DNA of 64,000 nucleotides. It comes from Gammaproteobacteria bacterium (GTDB lineage: Bacteria > Pseudomonadota > Gammaproteobacteria > Pseudomonadales > Litorivicinaceae). Location: positions 44,678 to 108,677 of the forward strand of contig JAHEDY010000011.1 of assembly GCA_024640985.1 (NCBI GenBank), read 5' to 3'. Shown here in pieces: positions 15,323-24,588 of the stretch. A program made the position numbers and the translations under genes. Below the pieces are notes generated by a model that was not told the DNA's origin, searched no databases, and saw only the letters and a list, made by a program, of their open reading frames with translations. Every line of letters starts with the position of its first letter. Positions within the stretch are counted from its first letter, which is position 1.

Positions 15323-17887
15323 ATGGGAAAATCGCTGGTCATTGTAGAGTCTCCGGCTAAAGCCAAGACGATTAATAAGTATCTCGGTTCTGACTTTGTT
15401 GTGAAGTCGAGCGTCGGTCATATCCGCGATTTACCAACCTCAGGTTCGGCTCCGGCTGAAAAAACAACGAAGTCATCGACCCTCTCGAAAGAAGACAAAG
15501 CCAAGCAGCAGTTGATCCGGCGCATGGGAGTTGACCCCGACCACGGTTGGCGAGCGCAATATCAAATCCTTCCAGGGAAAGAAAAAGTGGTCGCTGAACT
15601 GAAAAAGCTTGCGACCAATGCAGATCATATCTATCTCGCGACCGATTTGGATCGTGAGGGAGAAGCGATTGCCTGGCACTTACAGGAAACCATTGGCGGT
15701 GATCCGTCGAAGTACCAGCGTGTGACGTTTTCGGAAATCACCAAGTCGGCAATCGAGGCAGCTTTTAGTCGGCCATCAACGGTGAATGTTGATCGAGTCA
15801 ACGCTCAACAAGCACGTCGTTTCCTTGATCGAGTGGTTGGATACATGGTGTCGCCATTGCTTTGGTCGAAAATTGCACGTGGTCTTTCTGCTGGACGTGT
15901 GCAGTCGGTTGCTGTTCGATTAGTTGTCGAGCGTGAACGGGCCATCCGAGCTTTTGTCCCTGAAGAGTATTGGGAGATCTTTACGGATCTGTCGCATCAA
16001 AACCGTGAATCACGTTTTCAGGTGAGTGAATATCAAGGTAAAGCCTTTAAACCGGTGAATGCCGATCAGGCCAAGACGGCGACTGATGCGCTTGAAGGTG
16101 CGACCTATCAGGTTGTTGAGCGCGAGAGTAAGCCTGGAAAAACGCGTCCTTCTGCACCCTTTATTACCTCTACCTTGCAGCAGGCGGCAAGCCAGCGCTT
16201 AGGGTTTGGTGTGAAAAAGACCATGATGCTTGCGCAACGCTTGTACGAGGCAGGTCTCATCACCTATATGCGAACCGATTCGACTTACGTGTCGAATGAC
16301 GCCATTTTTGCAGCACGCTCGCTCATCGAATCGGAGTTTGACGCCAAATATTTGCCTGAGAAACCGAATTATTACGCCAATCGCGACAATGCGCAGGAAG
16401 CACATGAAGCGATTCGTCCTTCCGATATTCGGAAAAAGAGCACCGATCTGTCATCCGTGGAACGGGATGCGCAGCGCCTGTACGAACTGATTTGGCGTCA
16501 ATTCTTGGCCTGCCAAATGACGCCAGCTGAATATTTAACGACCACCATTAAAGTTGAAGCCAACGGTTATGGACTGAAGGCTCGAGGTAAGGTAACGACC
16601 TTTCCCGGTTATCAGGCCGTGCTTCCGGTCGGTGGTAAGGGCGACGATGCTGCAGAGTTACCCGATGTCCAAGTGGGTGACCAACTGACGCTGGTCGCGA
16701 TAGATCCACAACAAAAATTCACATCACCACCTGCCCGTTACAACGAAGCATCTCTGGTACGCGAATTGGAAAAGCAGGGCATTGGTCGCCCATCGACCTA
16801 CGCAGCCATTATTTCGACAATTCAGGATCGTGGGTACGTTGAAATGGATAGTCGCCGGTTGTTTGCGACCAAGATGGGTGAGATTGTGACCGACCGACTG
16901 GTCGAGAACTTCAGCGACTTACTGAACTATGATTTCACCGCCAGTATGGAAGACTCGTTGGATGACGTCGCCGAGGGTCGGAAAGATTGGCTTGGGCTTC
17001 TTGATGAGTTTTATGGTCAGTTTAAAGAGACTCTCGATCGAGCGGCGAGCCCGGAGGGAATGCGTCCCAATACACCAACCGACACTGAGATTGCCTGTCC
17101 AACGTGCCAGCGTCCAATGATGATTCGGACAGCAACGACCGGTGTATTCCTCGGGTGCTCGGGATATCAGTTACCTCCGAAGGAGCGATGCAAAACGACC
17201 ATCAATTTGACGCCGGGTGATGAAGCTATCCCTGAAGGGGAAGAGGCGGAAACACTTGCGTTAATGGAGAAGCGACGTTGTCCAATCTGCCAGACCGCGA
17301 TGAACTCCTATTTGATCGATGAAACTCGGAAACTTCACGTCTGTGGGAATAATCCGGACTGTTCGGGACATGTGATTGAGAGCGGACAGTTCAAAATTAA
17401 AGGGTATGAAGGCCCATCAATTGAATGCGACAAATGTTCGCATGAGATGCAGTTAAAAACAGGTCGGTTTGGGAAGTTTTTTGGCTGCACGAATGCGGAC
17501 TGTAAAAACACCCGAAAGCTGCTGAAAAACGGGCAGGCGGCACCGCCGAAAATGGACCCAATTCCAATGCCTTGGTTGAAGTGTCTGAAAGTCGACGACA
17601 CCTACGTCTTGCGCGACGGGGCCAGCGGTTTGTTTTTGGCGGCTAGTGGGTTTCCAAAAAATCGTGAAACCCGAGCACCGTTAGTTTCAGAGCTTTTAAA
17701 AGTCAAAGATCAGCTAGATCCGAAATATCATTTCCTGTTATCAGCACCTGTTGTTGATCCAGAGGGGCATCCAGCACAAGTCCGTTTCTCGCGCAAAGCC
17801 AACGCGCAATATGTGATGAGCGAAGTGGATGGAAAAGCAACGAAGTGGAAAGCGACCTACGGCAATGGGCGCTGGTCTGACGGCTGA
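15323..17887 (+). CDS. topA: DNA topoisomerase I
   Basis: Type IA topoisomerase that relaxes negative supercoils. It has 854 residues from the ATG at 15323 ([17 protein letters not shown]); an earlier in-frame TTG at 15302 adds seven untypical residues. TOPRIM is at the N-terminus ([24 protein letters not shown]), and the active-site tyrosine is in [10 protein letters not shown]. Three C-terminal zinc ribbons are visible (CPTCQRP..., CPICQTA..., CDKCSHE...), with paired cysteines in each. The stop overlaps the start of the next gene (TGATG). Confidence 0.98.
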   Translation: MGKSLVIVESPAKAKTINKYLGSDFVVKSSVGHIRDLPTSGSAPAEKTTKSSTLSKEDKAKQQLIRRMGVDPDHGWRAQYQILPGKEKVVAELKKLATNADHIYLATDLDREGEAIAWHLQETIGGDPSKYQRVTFSEITKSAIEAAFSRPSTVNVDRVNAQQARRFLDRVVGYMVSPLLWSKIARGLSAGRVQSVAVRLVVERERAIRAFVPEEYWEIFTDLSHQNRESRFQVSEYQGKAFKPVNADQAKTATDALEGATYQVVERESKPGKTRPSAPFITSTLQQAASQRLGFGVKKTMMLAQRLYEAGLITYMRTDSTYVSNDAIFAARSLIESEFDAKYLPEKPNYYANRDNAQEAHEAIRPSDIRKKSTDLSSVERDAQRLYELIWRQFLACQMTPAEYLTTTIKVEANGYGLKARGKVTTFPGYQAVLPVGGKGDDAAELPDVQVGDQLTLVAIDPQQKFTSPPARYNEASLVRELEKQGIGRPSTYAAIISTIQDRGYVEMDSRRLFATKMGEIVTDRLVENFSDLLNYDFTASMEDSLDDVAEGRKDWLGLLDEFYGQFKETLDRAASPEGMRPNTPTDTEIACPTCQRPMMIRTATTGVFLGCSGYQLPPKERCKTTINLTPGDEAIPEGEEAETLALMEKRRCPICQTAMNSYLIDETRKLHVCGNNPDCSGHVIESGQFKIKGYEGPSIECDKCSHEMQLKTGRFGKFFGCTNADCKNTRKLLKNGQAAPPKMDPIPMPWLKCLKVDDTYVLRDGASGLFLAASGFPKNRETRAPLVSELLKVKDQLDPKYHFLLSAPVVDPEGHPAQVRFSRKANAQYVMSEVDGKATKWKATYGNGRWSDG

Positions 17888-18369
17888 TGCGTCCGGTAAG
17901 AACACGCCGACGTGTGCTTGAATCGCTCGCGAAAACCAAGGCACTTCTCGACGTTCGGGCGGACAGTCGGCTACAACACCATGCGCTGAGCGAAGCGGTG
18001 CTTCATCAGATTCATGCAACCTTTGTCGCGTTAGTCCGTCAGGTGGGCGACGCGCACGGATTCAAGCCTGAAAGCATTCGGGGTCTCGAGGACTTGGTTG
18101 ATCAGCTTCGGAGTCGACAGTTGGTCTCTTTGGAAGCTCAAAAGCTTGAGCGATTGGCGAATGACCCGATGTCATGGTGGAATGCCTACCAAGCTCATGC
18201 TTCGAAGATATCGTGTCCGGCTGAGGTCATTGATTCCGTGGATGTGAACCGCATTCCACTGACTGACACCAGTGGTTTGGATCAATTGAAGACTGAACGA
18301 TATGCGACTTGGGTTGGTGAGTTGTCGACGTTGGTTGCCGACCTTCAGGTCCAGTTTGACGAATCTTAG
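17887..18369 (+). CDS. Conserved hypothetical between topA and lexA (DUF6586-like)
   Basis: A 160-residue soluble, mostly helical protein. The start ATG shares one base with the topA stop, so it is translated with topA. A protein of this kind lies between topA and the lexA region in Pseudomonas species; I assign DUF6586 from that position and the general pattern, not from a search. No catalytic motif is seen. Its stop overlaps the lexA stop on the opposite strand by four bases. Confidence 0.75.
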   Translation: MRPVRTRRRVLESLAKTKALLDVRADSRLQHHALSEAVLHQIHATFVALVRQVGDAHGFKPESIRGLEDLVDQLRSRQLVSLEAQKLERLANDPMSWWNAYQAHASKISCPAEVIDSVDVNRIPLTDTSGLDQLKTERYATWVGELSTLVADLQVQFDES

Positions 18370-18989
18370 AGTGCTGTTCGAATCACCCCGACTGCGTGGC
18401 CCTCAATAAAAAATTCAGCATCTGGTGTGATGACAATCGGATCAAAATCGATATTCTCAGCAAGCAACCGCAAGGTCTTTTGACTACGGTCCAAGCGCTT
18501 GACGGTTACTTCTCCGTTGAGCCGAGCAACCACGATATCGCCGTGCTTGGCATGGTCAGACTTCCGTACAGCCAGTAAATCGCCATCAAAAATACCGATA
18601 TCGATCATGGATTCGCCTTGGACGCGAAGCAAATAATCAGGGGATGGTGAAAACAGGTCTGAGCGAACGGGTACCATTTTTTCGATGTGTGCGACTGAAT
18701 CAATCGGCACGCCGGCTGCAACTTTGCCGATTACAGGAAGCCCAGGTTCGTCGTGGTTGTCATCGTCGAATGGAACTAAGCATTGGATTCCACGGCTGGC
18801 GCCACCTTGCAGTCGGATTGCACCTCGGCGTTCCAATGCCCTTAAGTGGGATTCGGCCGCGTTAATCGATCGGAACCCTAGCGTATCAGCAATCTCCGCG
18901 CGCGTTGGAGGTCGCCCTTCATCACGGATCGATTGCTGGATGACATCCAATACGCGCGTTTGGGCTTTGGTTAACTTCACTTCACTCAT
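18366..18989 (-). CDS. lexA: LexA repressor
   Basis: SOS repressor with self-cleaving peptidase S24 domain, 207 residues. The winged helix (PPTRAEIADTLGFRSINAAE) recognises the SOS box. The cleavage site is A92-G93 in VAAGVP, the nucleophile S127 in GESMIDIG and the base K164 in VTVKRLD. A consensus SOS box abuts the start codon, so the gene is probably autorepressed. No Shine-Dalgarno sequence precedes the ATG, and a GATAAT hexamer ends nine bases before it, so the message may be leaderless. It follows argF on the same strand after 36 bases. Confidence 0.97.
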   Translation of the reverse strand: MSEVKLTKAQTRVLDVIQQSIRDEGRPPTRAEIADTLGFRSINAAESHLRALERRGAIRLQGGASRGIQCLVPFDDDNHDEPGLPVIGKVAAGVPIDSVAHIEKMVPVRSDLFSPSPDYLLRVQGESMIDIGIFDGDLLAVRKSDHAKHGDIVVARLNGEVTVKRLDRSQKTLRLLAENIDFDPIVITPDAEFFIEGHAVGVIRTAL

Positions 18990-19008
18990 ACTGAATAAAT
19001 TATCAGTA
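18989..19008. promoter_or_regulatory. SOS box (LexA operator) at the lexA start
   Basis: TACTGAATAAATTATCAGTA has the CTG-N10-CAG core with matching outer bases, the gammaproteobacterial LexA consensus. Its end base is the A of the lexA start codon. On the minus strand it contains GATAAT, a good -10 element, so LexA would block the promoter directly. Confidence 0.9.
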
Positions 19009-19025
19009 ATCGTGGAAAAAGGGAA

Positions 19026-19934
19026 TCACCCCTGAATGAGGTGCTCAAGCAGTGCTTTTTGCGCGTGAAGACGATTGCCGGCTTGTGCCCAAACGCTCTT
19101 GGTTCGCGGGTCATCAAAAAGGTGTTCAGAAATTTCCTCGCCCTGATGTGCTGGCAGACAATGTAAAAAACACGCGTCTGTGCGGGCGCGATCTAACAGT
19201 GCGGGGGTGATCTGATAACCCTTGAAGGCTTCAAGGCGCGCATCAGTTTCGTCTTCCTGCCCCATGCTGGCCCAAACGTCAGTGGTGACTACCTGTGCGT
19301 CGCGGACAGCCTCTTCGGGAGAGTCGTAAAAGCGAACCCGTCCGTTGGCTTTTTCGACCCACTCAGCGCTCGGCTGATAGCCTTTGGGGCACGCAACATT
19401 GAGAGTAAAGTCAAATAAACCAGCGGCTTCGAGGTAGCTATGGCAAACGTTGTTCCCATCACCGATCCAGGCCACTTGGAGACCCTGAACCTCACCAAAG
19501 ATTTCTTGCATCGTTTGCACATCAGCCAATAATTGGCAGGGGTGGCAGCTGTCGGACAGTCCATTAATGACAGGAATGGTGGCGGCTTCGGCAAAGCGGA
19601 CCAGTTTGTGATGGTCATCGGTTCGAATCATCACAGCACTCACCATTTCCGATAACACCCGAGCCGTATCTTCCAGAGGTTCGCCGCGCCCTAATTGGGT
19701 ATCGGTTGGCGACAGAAAAATCGCCGAACCACCCAACTGAGTCATGCCTGCTTCGAAACTCACTCGCGTTCGCGTCGATGATTTTTCGAAGATCATCGCC
19801 AGGACGTGCTGGGCTAGCGTTTGACTAAATTTTTTGGCTTGATAGCTCTTTTTCAGGTCGTGGGCGCGCTCAAGCACTTTAAAAAGTGCCGATTGGGACA
19901 AACTATTGAGCGTTAGGAAATCTGTTTTCGCCAT
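19026..19934 (-). CDS. argF: Ornithine carbamoyltransferase
   Basis: Makes citrulline from ornithine and carbamoyl phosphate in arginine synthesis. It has 302 residues, as expected for the anabolic enzyme. The carbamoyl-phosphate loop is [12 protein letters not shown], followed by HPCQLLAD and the ornithine-binding [12 protein letters not shown] near the C-terminus. The ATG at 19934 is the only good start. lexA follows on the same strand and its promoter must lie in or near the end of argF. No ARG-box was sought in detail. Confidence 0.97.
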   Translation of the reverse strand: MAKTDFLTLNSLSQSALFKVLERAHDLKKSYQAKKFSQTLAQHVLAMIFEKSSTRTRVSFEAGMTQLGGSAIFLSPTDTQLGRGEPLEDTARVLSEMVSAVMIRTDDHHKLVRFAEAATIPVINGLSDSCHPCQLLADVQTMQEIFGEVQGLQVAWIGDGNNVCHSYLEAAGLFDFTLNVACPKGYQPSAEWVEKANGRVRFYDSPEEAVRDAQVVTTDVWASMGQEDETDARLEAFKGYQITPALLDRARTDACFLHCLPAHQGEEISEHLFDDPRTKSVWAQAGNRLHAQKALLEHLIQG

Positions 19935-20003
19935 AACCGTGTTCCGGAAAAGCGACGCAGTGTACCATTCAGTATTAATTCAAGCGAGCAAAGCGAGGAA
20001 GAG

Positions 20004-20330
20004 ATGAGCACACTTGAGACGATCAAATCGCAAATTGAAGAAAACCCAGTTCTTTTATACATGAAAGGAACACCCAATCAGCCGCAATGTGGGTTCTCCT
20101 CGCAGACCGTTCAAGCGTTGATGGCTTGCGGCCGTCCATTTTCATTTGTGAACATCTTAGAGCACCCAGATGTTCGTGCTGAGCTACCAAAGTATGCAGA
20201 ATGGCCAACCTTTCCGCAGCTCTGGGTTAACGGCGAATTGGTTGGTGGCTGTGACATCGTGTTAGAGATGTATCAGTCTGGTGAACTTAAGCCGATGGTG
20301 GAAGCGGCTTCCCCCGAAGCTTCTGAGTAA
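20004..20330 (+). CDS. grxD: Monothiol glutaredoxin (Grx4 type)
   Basis: Iron-sulfur cluster carrier of 108 residues. The monothiol active site is CGFS in MKGTPNQPQCGFSSQTV; the WPTFPQLWVNGELVGG segment binds glutathione. Such proteins hold a bridging [2Fe-2S] cluster as dimers and work with BolA. GAGGAAGAG lies just before the ATG. The final 44 bases overlap the end of the convergent symporter-kinase gene. Confidence 0.95.
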   Translation: MSTLETIKSQIEENPVLLYMKGTPNQPQCGFSSQTVQALMACGRPFSFVNILEHPDVRAELPKYAEWPTFPQLWVNGELVGGCDIVLEMYQSGELKPMVEAASPEASE

Positions 20331-23300
20331 GCCATGATCGAAGGGCAGCGGGCTTTAAGGGTTTATTGAGCACCGTTGCTCCGAGCTCCTTAGCCTGCTG
20401 TTTCATTTCTTCGCTGCGGTCAGCTGTGATGAGTGCGCAGTTGAGATCCCCACGCAGCGCGCGAAGTACCGCAATGATGTCAACCCCGAGAGCCTTATCA
20501 TCTAGGTGGTAGTCGATGAGAGCGACCTGAACGGCTGGCTGAGTTTTGATGATCTGTTTGGCGTCCTCAAGGTCAGTTCCAGTCAGGACACTGGCTCCCC
20601 ACCCACCGAGCAGACTTTGCATCCCAATGAGAATATCTTTGTCATTATCAATCACTAAGATCGTCCGTCCAGTTAAGGGCTGAGTAAGCAGTTGTCCGCG
20701 AGGACTCTGTCGTTTATTCAGCGGCTCAGGTTGGCCTGCTGACCGAGGGAGCGTGATTGCGAAACGAGAGCCCATGCCTGGATGGGAGTGCACGGTCAGT
20801 CTGAGACCGAGAAGATCACAGATCCGCTTGGAAATGGAGAGGCCTAAACCCAGTCCCTTTTTCTCAGTTTGGATCCCTTCGGATAAACGTTTAAATTCAT
20901 CAAAAATACTTGGCAAATCATCGGGATGCATGCCAATGCCAGTGTCCCAGACCTCGATCCGAACATCGGGCCCAAAGGTTCGTATGGCGAATAAGACCTG
21001 TCCATTAGGCTGTGTATACCTCAAGGCATTGGATAAAAAGTTTTGCAGCACTCGGCGCAGCAGTTTTGGATCAGTGTGGACAATGACATCACGGGACTTT
21101 GCTTTAAACCGGATATCCCGCTGTTCCGCAATCAACTGAAATTCCTGCGACAACTGGCCAAAGAGCTCTGTGAGTGCGAAGGTTTTCGGTTCTGCTCGCA
21201 ATGCGCCGGCGTCAAGTTTTGAAATTTCAAGCAGTGTGGAAATCAAGTTTTCTGCTGAACTCAGAGCACCCTCTAGGTGGTCGGTAAGCTCGCGGATTTC
21301 TTCAGTGGTCGCACGTTCTGCGAGTGATGTGGTGAATAATCTGGCGGCATTGAGTGGTTGCAGTAGGTCGTGGGAGGCAGCTGCGAGGAATCGAGTCTTC
21401 GAGAGATTGGCTTGTTCGGTCGCTTGCATGGCTTCAGTCAGTGCTTTTTCCGTGGCTGCACGACGGACATTTTCTGCCTCCAAGGCCTCATTGGCGGCCT
21501 GAAGCTCTTCGGTTCTTTCGTCGACACGAGCTTCCAACGTTTCGTTCGCGGTTTCGAGGCCTCGCTTGGCCTCATTACGGTCGGTGACGTCTTGATAGAG
21601 CACGAAAATACCCTGCACGTCACCATGTTCTGTGCGATGCGGGACATATAACGCTTCAAACTCGCGATGTTCTCCTGCGCGATCGATGGAGACGTCAAAA
21701 CGTTGCCGTCGGCCTTCAAATGCGCGTTTCAGATAGGGGATTCGTGCCTCATATTCTGCTTCGGTGAAGATTTCTTTGTTCGGACGACCGATGACTTGTT
21801 CGCGCCACACCCGCATGGTGCGTTCAAACGCTTTATTGATGAATTGGATCCGATAGTCACGATCAACATAAGCAATCATTGCTGGAACGTTGTCGGTGTA
21901 AACCCGAATTGCCTGCTCGGACTCTCGTAATGCCGCTTCAGCTTCTTTGTATGATGAGATATCCGAGTAGCTGGTAACGTAGCCTCCATTGGGCATGGGT
22001 TCACCGATAATTTCGAGGGTGATTCCGTTCGACAAGATGGATTCACGTCGGTAGGCGCTACCTCTGTTCAAATGATCGAGCCGTTTTTGTAGTGCCTGTT
22101 CGATCTGTTCATCACTGATAAACCCGCGAATGACTCCTTGCGATGCGTTGTAACGAAAAAGGTCTGCGACTGATCGACCAACGGTTAATAGGTTGTCGGG
22201 ATAACCGAAAAGCTCTTGGTAGCGGTGATTCCACGCAACCAACTTTTGATTCTGATCAACCACACTGATGCCTTGTGGCAGGTGCTCAATGGCTTTGCGC
22301 AACAACTCCTGATTTTGGCGCGCAAGCATTGAGGCTTCGTCAACCAGTGACACCAATTCGCCAAGATGGATTCTGCGGCCTCTTGAGGCTGAGCGAATCA
22401 CGAGTCGCGCCGATGTGTATCCGATTTCTTGTGCGAGTATGGATTCAACTGCCGCAATCAATTCTGCAGGCGCAGGGTCTTTCTCATTCAGCTGCCGAAT
22501 TTGATGTTCCAGGGCATAGGTTTCGATAATCATCTGCACCCGTTCGCTTCCGATAAACCGTGAGGCAAGGGTGGTCAGATCGTCGATCCTTAAATTTTCT
22601 TTCAGGTAGCGACCAGCTTTTGAATTGGTCGGCATGAGGTCGACAAAGGTGGCGGCCTGAACGCGATCCACAAGACGTGACGTGGTTGCCAACGAAACCG
22701 CGACATAGGTCAAAATATTGAGGCCAAGTGAGAGCAGGACGCCATTGGTCAGCGGGTCGACCGGTAGAGGGACGAACTGTTGAACGGTTTCGATTTGTTC
22801 GGCCTGCATCTCAGGCCAGACCAACATAAATGCCCAGCTCAGAAGGCCAATCAACATGCCCGCCATCGCACCATAACGGTTCGCTTGTCGCCAATAAAGG
22901 CCACCGAGAAGTGCGGGTGCAAATTGGGCGGCTGCCACAAAAGCAACCAAGCCGATGGACGCGAGTGAGCGCTCATTGGTTGCTGACTGATAGTAGAGCC
23001 AGGCTAAGGACATAATGCCGACGATACATAGGCGTCTGACCATGACCATGATCCATGACAGATCTTGTCGTTGTTTTAATTCCTCAGGGGACGAGCGAAA
23101 CATCAACGGAAGCAGGATTTCATTGGCAACCATAATGGCTAGAGCCAGGGTTGAGACAAGGATCATCCCGGTTGCAGCTGACAGCCCTCCTAAGAACGCA
23201 AGCGCTGCGAGAGGCTCATTATCAAATGCCATCGGAAGCAGCAGGACGAAGGCATCCGGCGGTGCGAGCCCGCCAAATTTCAGGAGGCCAGCGGCTGCGA

Positions 23301-24195
23301 TTGGCACGACAAAGATGACAAACCCGAGCAAGTAGAGCGGGAAGAACCAACGCGCATTCTTCCGATAGCGCTCTTCATCAGGTGACTCGACGAAAGTCAC
23401 GTGAAACTGGCGCGGTAAACAAATAATGGCGAGGCTCGCTAGAAATAGTTGAGTCACGATACTCCACTGGGAAAAGTCGGTACTGAACACACTGGCCACT
23501 TGGGGATCTTGTCTGGCAAGGTTGAAGAGATTGTCAAAGCCGTCGTAGAGCTCAAAGGTGCAGAAAAGACCGACAAGGACAAAAGCAATGAGTTTGACCA
23601 CGGATTCAAATGCGATGGCAATCATCATGCCTCGATTGCTGTCCCTTCGCTGACCGGGAAGCCTGGTCCCGAACAAAATGGCAAAGATGGTCAGAAAAAT
23701 GGCTGCAAAGAATGCCGTATCGAAAATTTCTGGCTCGATCCCTGTCGGAGATCCGGCCATGATGTTAAATGTCTGCCCAACCGCCTTGAGCTGCAGCGCG
23801 ATGTAGGGAATGGTACCGAGCAGAGCGACTACTGTTGTGAGGACAGCCAGTGGCTGTGAACGCCCATAGCGTGCGGACATGAAATCAGCCAGAGAACCGA
23901 TCCGGTGGGTTTTGACCACTGCGTTAAATTTGGTGAGAACAGGCCATCCGAACACAAACACCAAGATGGGGCCTAAGTAAATGGGTAAGAATTCCCATCC
24001 ATGGTTGGCGGCTGATCCGACCGCGCCGTAATAGGTCCAGCTGGTGGCGTAGACGCCAATCGATAAGGGGTAGACCCAACGAGCGGACCGACTGCCACCA
24101 AATGATGATGTGTTGCGATCACCGTGCCAGGCGATGACAAAAAGCACGCCCACATAGGCGAGTGATAGCACGATGAGTTGCCAGCTAATGGACAC
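20287..24195 (-). CDS. Symporter-fused hybrid sensor histidine kinase (CrbS/MxtR-like)
   Basis: A 1302-residue membrane kinase. An SLC5/SSS symporter-like part with about 13 helices (1-510) is followed by a linker, two PAS domains (about 630-750 and 755-875), a coiled coil (875-935), HisKA with phospho-acceptor H942 in AAASHDLLQPL, an ATPase domain with NFLSNALRYT, DTGIGM and GLGLGLSIS, and a C-terminal receiver (about 1178-1293) with D1228. This is the layout of Vibrio CrbS and Pseudomonas MxtR, which control acetate uptake and activation; the divergent symporter operon fits. The separate response regulator is not in the window. GTG start with GAGAGG upstream. Confidence 0.92.
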   Translation of the reverse strand: MSISWQLIVLSLAYVGVLFVIAWHGDRNTSSFGGSRSARWVYPLSIGVYATSWTYYGAVGSAANHGWEFLPIYLGPILVFVFGWPVLTKFNAVVKTHRIGSLADFMSARYGRSQPLAVLTTVVALLGTIPYIALQLKAVGQTFNIMAGSPTGIEPEIFDTAFFAAIFLTIFAILFGTRLPGQRRDSNRGMMIAIAFESVVKLIAFVLVGLFCTFELYDGFDNLFNLARQDPQVASVFSTDFSQWSIVTQLFLASLAIICLPRQFHVTFVESPDEERYRKNARWFFPLYLLGFVIFVVPIAAAGLLKFGGLAPPDAFVLLLPMAFDNEPLAALAFLGGLSAATGMILVSTLALAIMVANEILLPLMFRSSPEELKQRQDLSWIMVMVRRLCIVGIMSLAWLYYQSATNERSLASIGLVAFVAAAQFAPALLGGLYWRQANRYGAMAGMLIGLLSWAFMLVWPEMQAEQIETVQQFVPLPVDPLTNGVLLSLGLNILTYVAVSLATTSRLVDRVQAATFVDLMPTNSKAGRYLKENLRIDDLTTLASRFIGSERVQMIIETYALEHQIRQLNEKDPAPAELIAAVESILAQEIGYTSARLVIRSASRGRRIHLGELVSLVDEASMLARQNQELLRKAIEHLPQGISVVDQNQKLVAWNHRYQELFGYPDNLLTVGRSVADLFRYNASQGVIRGFISDEQIEQALQKRLDHLNRGSAYRRESILSNGITLEIIGEPMPNGGYVTSYSDISSYKEAEAALRESEQAIRVYTDNVPAMIAYVDRDYRIQFINKAFERTMRVWREQVIGRPNKEIFTEAEYEARIPYLKRAFEGRRQRFDVSIDRAGEHREFEALYVPHRTEHGDVQGIFVLYQDVTDRNEAKRGLETANETLEARVDERTEELQAANEALEAENVRRAATEKALTEAMQATEQANLSKTRFLAAASHDLLQPLNAARLFTTSLAERATTEEIRELTDHLEGALSSAENLISTLLEISKLDAGALRAEPKTFALTELFGQLSQEFQLIAEQRDIRFKAKSRDVIVHTDPKLLRRVLQNFLSNALRYTQPNGQVLFAIRTFGPDVRIEVWDTGIGMHPDDLPSIFDEFKRLSEGIQTEKKGLGLGLSISKRICDLLGLRLTVHSHPGMGSRFAITLPRSAGQPEPLNKRQSPRGQLLTQPLTGRTILVIDNDKDILIGMQSLLGGWGASVLTGTDLEDAKQIIKTQPAVQVALIDYHLDDKALGVDIIAVLRALRGDLNCALITADRSEEMKQQAKELGATVLNKPLKPAALRSWLTQKLRGKPLPPSA

Positions 24196-24325
24196 TGTGA
24201 CCTCTCTGTCCTATGGATCAAAGAAGTACATAATACGACCAATGTCCTGCTTTTAGTTGTCTCTTTTGGTGGTATGTTGCCCTCGCTTCCTTTTAATTAA
24301 CAAACGATAACGAGGGTGGTGAAGC

Positions 24326-24580
24326 ATGGAAGAGCAAAAAGCTCAAGCCTATTGGCAAGAGAATATCCGGACAATTCTGCAATTGCTGGTTGTTTGGTTT
24401 ATCGCGTCATACGGGTGTGGGGTCCTATTCGTGGACCTTCTCGATACGATCGCCTTTGGCGGTTTTAAGCTTGGCTTCTGGTTTGCACAGCAAGGATCGA
24501 TCTACGTCTTTTTAGTTCTGATCTTTGTCTACGCAAAGCGAATGAATGCCATTGATGAAAAATACGACGTGCACGAATAG
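24326..24580 (+). CDS. Symporter small subunit (DUF4212)
   Basis: An 84-residue membrane protein with two helices (about 18-38 and 50-70), of the DUF4212/TIGR03647 family that accompanies VC_2705-type sodium/solute symporters. The N-terminal QAYWQENIRTI and WFIASYGCGVLF patterns are typical. The symporter gene starts eight bases later. The role is probably assembly or stability of the transporter, as YjcH is thought to support ActP. The 130-base upstream gap is shared with the divergent kinase gene. Confidence 0.92.
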   Translation: MEEQKAQAYWQENIRTILQLLVVWFIASYGCGVLFVDLLDTIAFGGFKLGFWFAQQGSIYVFLVLIFVYAKRMNAIDEKYDVHE

Positions 24581-24588
24581 GAGCAGAC

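Noticed and set aside
23449..23859. 136-residue plus-strand open frame inside the symporter-kinase
   Set aside because: Antisense shadow of conserved membrane helices of the kinase gene.
24266..24282. Sigma-54-like TTGG...TTGC upstream of DUF4212
   Set aside because: GG and GC are separated by nine bases instead of ten, and the relatives' regulator is of the NarL type, which works with sigma-70.
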